Shown: positions 36,087-44,979 of the stretch, piece after piece
Layout: each line of letters begins with the position of its first letter
How positions within the stretch are numbered: position 1 is the stretch's first letter
From: Maratus speciosus
Lineage: Eukaryota > Arthropoda > Arachnida > Araneae > Salticidae
DNA: 64,000 bases
Assembly (NCBI GenBank): GCA_963932465.1
Contig: OZ010800.1
Span: 29,080,852-29,144,851 of the forward strand
Reading direction: 5' to 3'
Program-made: the position numbers and the translations under genes
Notes under the pieces: generated by a model
The model's input: only the letters and a program-made list of their open reading frames with translations
What the model was told of the DNA's origin: nothing
Database searches by the model: none

Positions 36087-36203
36087 CATTGTTTCATTGA
36101 GAGGATATCATTGATAAATGTAGGTGCAAGAGCAAACAGATTTCAAAGTTACAGTATTGCTGAATTAAAAAGTGAATATTATGGGAGGGGGGGGGAGGAG
36201 TAA
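36087..36203 (+). pseudogene. Candidate exon C in copy 2
   Basis: Same length and frame as 17651-17767; differences include a G-run changing the last residues to GRGGEE before the stop. It is intact in itself but follows two damaged exons, so it is called a pseudogene fragment. The poly(A) signal at 36298-36303 is close by. Confidence 0.42.
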
Positions 36204-36297
36204 ATGCAAAAATGCCACTCTGGGCACATGCAAAGTATCATATGATCTAACCATCTTTTTTTTAATTCTAAAATCAGATATATATACTTTTTTGTTT

Positions 36298-36303
36298 AAT
36301 AAA
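36298..36303 (+). promoter_or_regulatory. Poly(A) signal AATAAA, copy 2
   Basis: In TTTAATAAAGATT, about 95 nt after the stop codon of candidate exon C, an ordinary spacing for a 3' UTR. Confidence 0.4.
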
Positions 36304-37053
36304 GATTATATCTTTCCTTCCATGACATACATAGTTGTATGTATTCATTCATTAAATAAAATTTTCGTTTGAAATATTAATTTCATTTGGAGGAGAAAAG
36401 AAAAAAAAGGAAGATTGGCATCTATGTAAGTGTATTTTTTTGAATTATTAACGTAAAAATATCATGCAGTAGGACTATTTAAGTTGGTAGATATTGTAAA
36501 GGTACATTAACAAATGTTTTTATTATTTTTCATCAAAGTGATCAAAAGTAAAATATGGTACTCTAAAAACTTATTTATTTATATTCAACCAGTCTGAGTC
36601 TAAGAATATAGATGATTCAAATGCCATTCTTAAAATAATTTCTTTATTTGCAGAAATCATAGCTGCTAATCTAGCTTTTTCCAAATCTAATAAAATCAGA
36701 AATTTTATTAAATAGAAGAAATTAATTAGTAATAACATAGAAACAAACATTCAATGAAATAACTTTTCAGACTCAAATTGTTAGATTTGAAAAAGTCCTT
36801 CCGGCCAGTGCCGGGAGGAAGAGGTAGCTTTCATAATCCTTATTTAAAAAAAGCCAACTTACATCATGCAAACACACGAAGCTCAATTTAGTGGAAACCG
36901 AATATAGGAGATTCAATACTAATTTTTATCAATATAATGAATGAGAATTTCGCGAAATTAGTCAGCTTTATCCAAGCTGCTTTTCTTTAAAGTAACTTAT
37001 ATTTGGCTGCCAAATTCGGCAATTTCTTAAAGTGCCTGTCATTTTAAGACAAC

Positions 37054-39120
37054 ATGGTGGATGAGGCTAGGCAGTGAACTTGGTCGAGACCTTAGTAATT
37101 GCTGTGCACATGCTCATTCAAATCGGAATCGGTTAATATATAGGAGTGCTGTCGCAAGGAAAAAAATCAGATTTTTCAAAATATCACCCACAATAGAAAT
37201 TGAAACTGCTATATCTGAGCCATTTTTTAAGGTAAAGACAAACAAAAAATGCTCCTGAATCCTTATATCAAGATCAAATACTTAAGAAAGAAACCTTTTT
37301 CAATTTCTAATTTTTTTGCACCTCACTTTAAATATATATATATTTTTTAATTTAATGGCCGCCATTTTGAAACAAGATGGCTGATGAATCTGGCCAGCGA
37401 ACTTGGTCGAGGTGTTGATGTATACTATCCTCATGCTTTACTACATCGAAATAGGCGAATACGCGTGTTATCGCGTGACAAATACAAGATCGTTTCAAAA
37501 TGTTAGCCATGCTAGAAATTCAAAGAGCTATAAATCAACCATTTTTTAAGATATCAACAAAAGAACAAATTTTCAGAAACAAAAACTGCTCCGGAATCTT
37601 TGTATCAAGACCAAACACATAAAAAAAATCTTTTTCATTTTCCAATTTTTTAATACCTCATTTTGAATTTTAAATTTAATTTTTTTTAAATGGCAACCCT
37701 TTTGAAACAAGATGGCGAATGAAGCTGGCCAACGAACTCGGTCGAGACATTGGTATGTACTTTGTACAGACCAAGTTACATCCAAATAGGTTCATAAATA
37801 CGCCTGTTATCGCGTGACAAAAATCAGGTCGTTTTAAAATGTCAGCCACAAGAGAAATTCAAAATGCTATTACTCAGCCATTTTTTTTTAGATATAGACG
37901 ATAGAAAAACTGTTCCGGAATCTTTGTATTAAGGTCAAACACATACAAAAAAAAATCTTTTTCATTTTCCAATTTTTTGGTATCTCATTTAAATTTATTT
38001 ATTTTTTAATTTTTTTAAATGGCCGCCATTTTGAAACAAGATGGCGGATGAAGCTGGCCAACGAACTCGGTCGAGATATTTGTATGTACTATGTACACAC
38101 CAAGGTACATCCAAGTCGGTTCATAAATACGCCTGTTATTACGTGAGAAAAATCAGGACGTTTCAAAATGTCAGCCACGCTAGAAATTCAAAATGCTATA
38201 ACTCAGCCATTTCTTAAGATATAGACGAAACAAAAACTGCTCCCGAATCTTTTTATCAAGGTCAAACACATAAGAAGAAAATATTTTTTCAATTTTCAAT
38301 TTTTGGTACCACATTTCAAATTTAAATTTTTCTTAAAAATTTAAATGGCCGCCATTTTAAAACAAGATGGCGGGTGAAGCTGGCCAACGAACCCGGTCGA
38401 GACATTGGTATGTACTATGTATAAACGAAGTTACATCCAAATCGGTTCATAAATACGCCTTTTATCGCGTGACAAAATTCAGGACGTTTCAAAATGTCAG
38501 CCACGCTAGAAATTCAAAATGCTATAACTCAGCCATTTTTTAAGATATAGACGAAACAAAAACTGCTCCGAAATCTTTGTATGAAGGTCAAATACATAAG
38601 AAAAAAATATTTTTCCATTTTCAATTTTTTGGTACCACATTTCAATTTTTACATTTTTAAAACAATTTTAAATGGCCGCCATTTTGAAACATAATGGCGG
38701 ATGAAGCTGGCCAACGAACTCGGTCGAGAGATTGGTATGTACTATGTACACACCGAATTACATCCACATCGGTTCATAAATACGCCTTTTATCGCGTGAC
38801 AAATTTCAGGACGTTTCAAAATGTCAGCCACGCTAGAAATTCAAAATGCTATAACTCAGCCATTTTTTAAGATATAGACGAAACAAAAACTGCTCCGGAA
38901 TCTTTGTATAAAGGTCAAATACATAAGAAAAAAATATTTTTCCATTTTTAATTTTTTGGTACCACATTTCAAGTTTTAAATTTTTTTAAAAATTTTAAAT
39001 GGCCGCCATTTTGAAACAAAACGGCGTATGAAGCTGGCCAACGAACTCGGTCGAGACATTGGTATGTACTATGTACACACCGAATTACATCGAAATCGGT
39101 TCAAAATTACGGGAGTTACA
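37054..39120 (+). repeat. ~328-bp satellite, seven units, with paired YY1-like motifs
   Basis: Units begin at 37054, 37377, 37712, 38041, 38367, 38694 and 39021 (spacing 323-335). The first unit is most diverged. Most units carry GGCCGCCATTTTGAAACA followed by AGATGGCGGATGAAGC. The two CCAT cores face each other and fit the YY1/Pho consensus (GCCGCCATNTT and AANATGGCGGC). No coding capacity. Confidence 0.9.
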
Positions 39121-39134
39121 GTGTGACATAGGTC

Positions 39135-39135
<1 letters not shown>

Positions 39136-39168
<33 letters not shown>
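39136..39168. repeat. TA microsatellite
   Basis: About 16 TA units between the satellite and the conserved terminal block of the Helentron-like element. Confidence 0.9.
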
Positions 39169-39170
<2 letters not shown>

Positions 39171-39383
39171 ATTTTGAACGGAGGGTGGTTTCGGGGTCTG
39201 GGGGTCATGATCGATGAAAATATACCAAAATTTTTTGAAATCGCTTTCCTCCGAACGGCTGCAATAGGTAGCTTTTTTGTAAAGAAAGCTACCTAAAAAA
39301 GTTTGACTGTTTGAAGAATTTATTTTACAAAAATTTATCTTTGTCCTCCTGCTCTCCTTTCATTTATTTGTATGAACTATTAA

Positions 39384-39980
39384 GGGGCCATCCGCAAATC
39401 ATGTCACGCTTGGAGGGGGGGGGGGGGGGCTCATGAAATTTTGACAAGGGTGGTAGGAGGGGGTAAGAAGAAGTGTGACATCACACATTTTGGTTAAAAT
39501 AAAAGCATTAAAAATCAGCAGATTAAATTTTAAAGTTATTTTGAAATTAAAGTATTTTGTGTTCATACAGTAAACATAACATTTAAAAAGCCCACTATAT
39601 TAAATTCCAAAATACTGCGGTTTTTAATTGTTCTTTCATATTAATATTTTATTACTATTATATATTAAGTTTTTTGTTGTAAATCTTAATCTTATTTCAT
39701 ACAAAATAAGTACACGAATCATTTTTATATCTATGCTCACAAATGTACTTAAAACACATATTTAAAAGTTTCAAAATAAAATTTGAAATATCATCTATTG
39801 GTTATACAGTAATATCATAGTACTTGGTTTTTGAACTGCAAGTATATGTTTATGTAATATAGCGTGACATGTGGCAAGAGGGAGGGATTGGGTATGGTGA
39901 AGTGTGACACTTTGTGACAAAATGGGGGATGGGGCTCAAAAATATTGAAAAAAAGTGTGACATCATATATGGATGACACC
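39384..39980. mobile_element. PIF/Harbinger-like MITE, copy 2
   Basis: Ends GGGGCCATCCGCAAATCATG and, in reverse complement on the right, GGTGTCATCCATATATGATG, flanked by TAA (39381-39383 and 39981-39983). A 3-bp TAA duplication with G-starting ends is typical of Harbinger MITEs. It has a G-run near the left end and repeated GTGTGACATCA words. The copy-1 partner lost the right end. Confidence 0.65.
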
Positions 39981-40249
39981 TAAGGAAGCTAATTAATAGG
40001 CATTTTAATGAAAAAATAGGTGAGAATTTTGTCAATTCTCTTATTTGCCTAGAGGTTAATAGGTAAAATTCAATTAATTATATTGGATTTGTCAAAATGT
40101 ATATAAAAAAATAATTAAAAAATCTCATTGCAAATGATATAAAGTTTTTAGACAGTAAGACTTTGAATATAATTGCACACTTATTTAGTATCATTGTGCT
40201 GGTATTGCAGAAATAAATCTCTAAAATGAAAGGGGATATTTCTATTAAC

Positions 40250-40620
40250 ATGTTGGCCGAGGAAATAATTATTGGATAGTTTAGAAACATGAGGCTTGGG
40301 ATATTAAATGGAATTATGGTAATAATTCAAAAATGCTCTAAAAAAAAAACACTTAACTAATGCAAAAGCAATATGCTTTTGCATGAGGCAGAAAACCCTG
40401 CAAATGAGTAAACTGAACCCTGCTTAATATATGCTGTAATGTAACTGCTTATTTAGCTAATAAAATATGAAGAGTGAAAAAGTTTCTTTTATTTGAGATG
40501 GGGGGTGCAGCTTAAATGTAAAAAATTAAATTTCGCCTTTTCTAAAAGTAAAAGAAATTTAATTAAAATCAAGTGGGGTATCCCCTCCACACACATCATT
40601 TCTGCTGCTAGCACCCATGA
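40250..40620 (+). repeat. Diverged ~370-bp direct repeat, unit 1
   Basis: It shares CTGCTTAATATATGYTGT and CTGCTGCTAGCACCCATG with 43612-43960 in the same order. Allowing for the transposon between them, the two are adjacent ~370-bp units. Much older than the 17-kb duplication. Confidence 0.4.
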
Positions 40621-40635
40621 GAAGAAAAGGTTATA

Positions 40636-41427
40636 CAGGTGATTCATAAAAGATGGGCAGAACTTTAAGGGGTTATAGTACACTTAAAGACAAATAATAT
40701 TAAATAGGAGACTAAGGGTCCCAGACGTATTCCCAAGGAGATAGGGGGCATTAAAGTTTAGGGTCCGAAATTTCAAATGATTATAAAACATGGAAAAATT
40801 GGTCGATTCGTTTGCGGTTTTTGCAAAAAATTTTCTTTATGCCAGTATTTTCTTGAAATAAAATTTTAAAGTTCAATTTCAAAAAATGCCGATAGTGGGC
40901 GCTTTAGACTTTGGAGTAACAAACAACTATTTTTTAACGTTATTTTTTGTATTTCTTTAAATGATTTCGAAAGCTTAGACTTAAACTTAAATTTTGATCT
41001 AAAAATCTGAGTCCTAACGAGTAGTTAAGTAGCGTAAACTGAAATTTGAAATTTGAAACCCTTCTCCCCCCAGAACAAAAATCAGTTATTCCCGATCTTT
41101 GTGTCGTAGATTAGGCTCTAACTACTGCCGCGTTTTGCTAAAATTATTCTTTATGTCAGTATTTTCTTGAAAATAAATTTTAAAGAAAATTTTCAAAAAA
41201 TTCCGATAGAGGGCGCTTTAGACTTTGGAGTAACGAACAACTATTTTATACCGTTATTTTTTGTGTCTCATTAAATGCTTTCTAAAGCTTAGACTTAAAT
41301 TTTCAGCCCAAAATCTGAATCGTTAGACGTGGTTAAGTTTCTGGGGAGAGGGGTTTGAAATTTCTACTCCTGAGCACAGTTCAGTTTACCATGTCCACAC
41401 ATTGTGTGCTGTGATACGAGGTAAAAA
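40636..41427 (+). repeat. Left terminal inverted repeat (~792 bp)
   Basis: Pairs with 42802-43609. It contains two tandem modules, marked by TTCTTTATGYCAGTATTTTC at about 40834 and 41149 and by GGGCGCTTTAGACTTTGGAG in each. Confidence 0.9.
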
Positions 41428-41474
41428 GACACAAATTAGGATTATGTTAACAAAGCATATTTATTAACATGTAA

Positions 41475-42563
41475 TTACAATAAATGTTCAAAATTGTGAC
41501 CACCAGAGGTTATGCACGCAGAACAACGGCGAAGAATGGAACGGCGAACATTCGCGAAAACATCAGGCTTTTCGAGCACTTCCCCTACAGCGGCGGAAAG
41601 TCTGGCGACCAGTTCCTCGGGGGATTCAATGGGTGTCTCATACATAAGAGCCTTCAATCGTCCCCAAAAAAAGAAATCGAGGGGTGAAAGATCTGGCGAG
41701 CGAGCAGGCCAAGCAACAGGACCACCTCGACCAATCCATCTGTTCGGAAATGTGATGTCCAGATAGTTGCGGACGTCTCGTACGTAATGGGCTGGCGCTC
41801 CATCGTGCTGGAACCACATGACCCGCCAGATGCGTGGAGGAACAACGTTTAACAGGTCTGGCAGCACATGTTGCAGAAATGTGAGGTATGTTTTACCGTT
41901 GAGGCGTTCAGGAAGAAGGTACGGTCCGATTAGGTGGTCTCCGAGGATTCCTGCCCAAACATTGATGGAAAAGCGTCTCTGATGAGCATGTGGATACGTA
42001 GCATGTGGATTGACATCCGCCCATACATGTGCATTGTGTGTGTTAAATGTACCTTCACGTGGGAAGGTACATTCATCGGTGAAAAGCACAGTTCGTCCAA
42101 AATGTGGATTTAGCGCGTTCTGCTGCAGAAACCAGCGGGCGAATTCAATACGATTTGGATAATCCCCTGGAGACAGTTTCTGGACTCGTTGCACATGAAA
42201 CGGGAGCAAATGTTCATCCTTCAGTACCCTCCAAGTCATGGACTGTGAGGTATCCACCTGCCTAGCCACTGTTCGTGTACTTTTACTTGTCTGCGCCGCT
42301 ACTACATCCAGAATGGCTTCTGCAACAACTACTGATTCGTCCTTTTTTGCACGACCTGCATTCGACCGGGAAGCGAGAAATGATCCCGTCTCACACAACT
42401 GTCTGTGCAAGCGCTCGAAAGTTTTGCGGTTAGGCAACCGCCTGTTGGGAAATCGCTCTCCGTACATTCGTTGTGCCTCTGCACCATTTCCATCTGCCGC
42501 TCCGTAAATTAAATGCATCTCAGCCTTTTCCTTATTCGTGAAGGGCACCATCTTCCGATTCAT
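41475..42563 (-). CDS. DD41D mariner-type transposase, 362 aa
   Basis: Cut-and-paste transposase that binds the element's terminal inverted repeats and moves it to TA targets, acting in the nucleus. Residues ~8-60 form a helix-turn-helix region like DUF4817 (FTNKEKAEMHLIYG, then NRKTFERLHRQL). A second helix-turn-helix lies at ~78-115. The catalytic aspartates are D163 (LFTDECTF), D254 (QHDGAPAH) and D296 (SPLDFFFWG). The gap between the last two is 41 residues, longer than the 34 of mariner or Tc1. The start ATG at 42563 gives the complete N-terminal domain, and no stop or shift interrupts the frame. GC content and codon use are clearly higher in GC than the surrounding DNA, consistent with recent arrival or maintained coding. 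It may still be active. Confidence 0.93.
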   Translation of the reverse strand: MNRKMVPFTNKEKAEMHLIYGAADGNGAEAQRMYGERFPNRRLPNRKTFERLHRQLCETGSFLASRSNAGRAKKDESVVVAEAILDVVAAQTSKSTRTVARQVDTSQSMTWRVLKDEHLLPFHVQRVQKLSPGDYPNRIEFARWFLQQNALNPHFGRTVLFTDECTFPREGTFNTHNAHVWADVNPHATYPHAHQRRFSINVWAGILGDHLIGPYLLPERLNGKTYLTFLQHVLPDLLNVVPPRIWRVMWFQHDGAPAHYVRDVRNYLDITFPNRWIGRGGPVAWPARSPDLSPLDFFFWGRLKALMYETPIESPEELVARLSAAVGEVLEKPDVFANVRRSILRRCSACITSGGHNFEHLL

Positions 42564-42801
42564 TACTACAGCGACTTACACTTGACTCACCGTTCAGTGG
42601 TTTTTATGCCTGAATCGTGTCGAAATTTTGCATACGTGTTCTTCTTCTTCCCCATTTGACATTTGCATACTTTCTGTTTCCTTCTTCACCCGGTGACTAG
42701 CGTCAGGAATGGAGCTTTAACGTTTGCATGAGCGACGTTTCCAACTGTGCCAGTGCCTTTATAAGTGAATTCCGACTATGCAGTCCTTGACGAAAGTTGT
42801 A

Positions 42802-43609
42802 TTTTTACCTCGTATCACAGCACAGAATCGTTGGGCATGGTTAAGTAGTGCAAACTGAACTATGTTCAGAAGTTGAAATTTGAACCCCCTCCCCTCGCTA
42901 CTGAACCACGTTCAGCGATTCAGATTTTGAGCTGAAAATTTAAGTTTAAGTCTATGCTTTAGAAAGCATTTAATGAGACACAAAAAATAACGGTATAAAA
43001 TAGTTGTTCGTTACTCCAAAGTCTAAAGCGCCCTCTATCGGAATTTTTTGAAAATTTTCTTTAAAATTTATTTTCAAGAAAATACTGACATAAAGAATAA
43101 TTTTAGCAAAACGCGGCAGTAGTTAGAGCCTAATCTACGACACAAAGATCGGGAATAACTGATTTTTGTTCTGGGGGGAGAAGGGTTTCAAATTTCAAAT
43201 TTCAGTTTATGCTACTTAACTACTCGTTAGGACTCAGATTTTTAGATCAAAATTTAAGTTTAAGTCTAAGCTTTCGAAATCATTTAAAGAAATACAAAAA
43301 ATAACGTTAAAAAATAGTTCTTTGTTACTCCAAAGTCTAAAGCGCCCCCTATCGGCATTTTTTGAAATTGAACTTTAAAATTTTATTTCAAGAAAATACT
43401 GGCATAAAGAAAATTTTTTGCAAAAACCGCAAACGAATCGACCAATTTTTCCATGTTTTATAATCATTTGAAATTTCGGACCCTAAACTTTAATGCCCTC
43501 TATCTCCTTGGAAATACGTCTGGGACCCTTAGTCTCCTATTTAATATTATTTGTCTTTAAGTGTACTATAACCCCTTAAAGTTCTGCCCATCTTTTATGA
43601 ATCACCCTG
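42802..43609 (-). repeat. Right terminal inverted repeat (~808 bp)
   Basis: Reverse complement of 40636-41427, with small differences mainly in the inner part. Same two-module structure. Confidence 0.9.
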
Positions 43610-43611
43610 TA

Positions 43612-43964
43612 TTTAATTTAGAAAAATGAAAATTGAAATACTGTCATCAAGATGGTGAATAAAAATGTCTAAAACGGAAAAAGATACTTTTCTAAAGCAA
43701 ATCACTCTTGTACAAAAGCAAAGAAAAAGGCTTTTGAAGAAGGCAAAAGAAAACATTTAATGCCTGCTTAATATATGTTGTATCTGCAGAAACAGTTTTT
43801 ATAATATCGGAGGTCAATATAATAAAGAGAGGAAGCTGGGATTGCTTAAACTAAAAAAAATAACTATCATTATTTTGAGAAAAAAAGTGATTTAAGAAAC
43901 ATTTTATTAAAATAAAGCTGAGATTATGCTCCCCTCGCCCTGCTGCTAGCACCCATGCAAAGGG
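43612..43964 (+). repeat. Diverged ~370-bp direct repeat, unit 2
   Basis: Shares ordered words with 40250-40620 (CTGCTTAATATATG, CTGCTAGCACCCATG). AT-rich, no gene. Confidence 0.4.
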
Positions 43965-43969
43965 GGTGC

Positions 43970-44902
43970 TGTGACAGCGTTTCTGTCCCATAGCTATAAT
44001 TTTTATTCAAAATTAATTTAAAACATAATTTTTACTTTTAAATCACATTATCCTCCCCCCTCCCCTCTTTCTTATGCTGAAATATGTAACTAAATTCATT
44101 TCTCAAAACCATCCAGCTTTTATTAAAAGGGTTTTGCTTTCTTCTTTCTAAAAACATCTTTATTTCCAGCCGCAAAGACTCATTCCTTTTTTTCCCTTTT
44201 CCTTATCTGTCAGTTACCGCTCCCAGTGCAAAGAAATAAATAAGAATTAAATGGCACATCTGCTAGTATCAAGGTCTGCATTAGTTGCATCGGATTTTTG
44301 CGCGCCACATTGATAAGAATTTTTATCTCTACTAATACGTGAACGTTGCATATGTATTAACAATAAAAAAGTAAAAATGAACAGATCTTATGGGAAGCAT
44401 GTATTTATCGTGTTTTGTGGTCGAGCTAAAAGCCAGATGCATGTGATCTCCAGCATTTTTCTCAGGCAGCGGTCTACTTTGTAAAATCTGTTGTATAAAC
44501 AAGTTTCGCTTTTCTGACGCATTTCTCATCGTATTAGAAGCGCTTGCTTGCAATCTCGGCCTCCCCCGTCCGGTTGTGTCACCGCATTTTTGCGGTAATG
44601 TTTATCGCCAAAAGCCTTTGTTCACTTTCTCGCAGTCACCAAAAGTTGTAAATTGGCGATTCTGTGCAACGCCAAGATTTCTTGACTTCGTGCAAAAACT
44701 GGACTTCTGCTTCAGCTTTCGAGATGTAAACTTGTCTAAAAGAAAAGGCACTTCGGCGTCCCATGTATTATGGGCTCTCTCTCTCCCATTGTTAACTGAA
44801 CCACCTTTTAAATGACCTTTTTAAATAAAGAGTACCTTCCAGTAAAGTTATAGTTGGAGTTTTTTTTTAGCATTTAGAACCCGGTCTTCAATCAATGCTA
44901 TA
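43970..44902 (+). repeat. 5' LTR (933 bp)
   Basis: Starts TGTGACAGCG, ends CAATGCTATA. A poly(A) signal AATAAA at about 44824 lies ~80 bp from the end, as in LTRs. It contains a 79-codon frame (44576-44815) that is kept in both LTRs. Confidence 0.85.
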
Positions 44903-44908
44903 TAATTT

Positions 44909-44918
44909 TGGTGCATCG
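44909..44918 (+). promoter_or_regulatory. Candidate primer binding site, tRNA-Gly
   Basis: TGGTGCATCG matches the complement of the last 10 nt (with CCA) of a tRNA-Gly(GCC) whose acceptor stem is GCATCGG, the form found in insects. The match stops at the next base. Confidence 0.55.
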
Positions 44919-44939
44919 CCTATATTTTTTCTCCAACTT

Positions 44940-44973
<34 letters not shown>
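44940..44973 (+). repeat. Poly(A) run of about 33 nt
   Basis: Located just inside the element after the primer site. Its length could be affected by sequencing error. Confidence 0.9.

Positions 44974-44979
<6 letters not shown>

Larger units (their letters stand above)
36795..39297 (+). mobile_element. Helentron-like non-autonomous element 2 (HINE-like), only in copy 2
   Basis: Copy 1 is an empty A-rich site at about 21935. Subterminal inverted repeats are AGGTAGCTTTC (36822-36832) and GAAAGCTACCT (39284-39294). The right end folds (AGGTAGCTTT pairs with AAAGCTACCT, 39266-39294). The left end is a GC-rich imperfect hairpin CCTTCCGGCCAGTGCCGGGA. Near the right end is the reverse complement of the block found in element 1 (here GGTTTCGGGGTCTGGGGGTC, then ATGATC), followed inward by a TA microsatellite and a tandem satellite. 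The parts and order match element 1 in opposite orientation, but the satellite core is unrelated at the unit level. Confidence 0.72.
23091..40589 (+). repeat. Segmental tandem duplication, copy 2 (~17.5 kb)
   Basis: Collinear with 5937-23050. Sequence found only here: 24549-25106, the CACTG element 31436-34649, the Helentron-like element 36795-39297, and the MITE end 39843-40020. Missing here: 10615-13264 and 17827-21404 of copy 1. Confidence 0.93.
40636..43609 (-). mobile_element. Complete mariner-related (IS630-Tc1-mariner) element, DD41D type
   Basis: Flanked by TA on both sides (40634-40635 and 43610-43611). The ends are CAGGTGATTCATAAAAG on the left and CTTTTATGAATCACCCTG on the right (left lost one G). 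Terminal inverted repeats are about 800 bp, far longer than the ~30-200 bp usual in this superfamily, and each is built of two tandem ~315-bp modules. Between them is one intact transposase on the minus strand. The TIRs match closely along their length and the gene is intact, suggesting a fairly recent insertion. Confidence 0.92.

Noticed and set aside
41484..42507. Plus-strand frames of 67-89 codons opposite the transposase
   Set aside because: Antisense shadows of a GC-richer coding region; no independent features.
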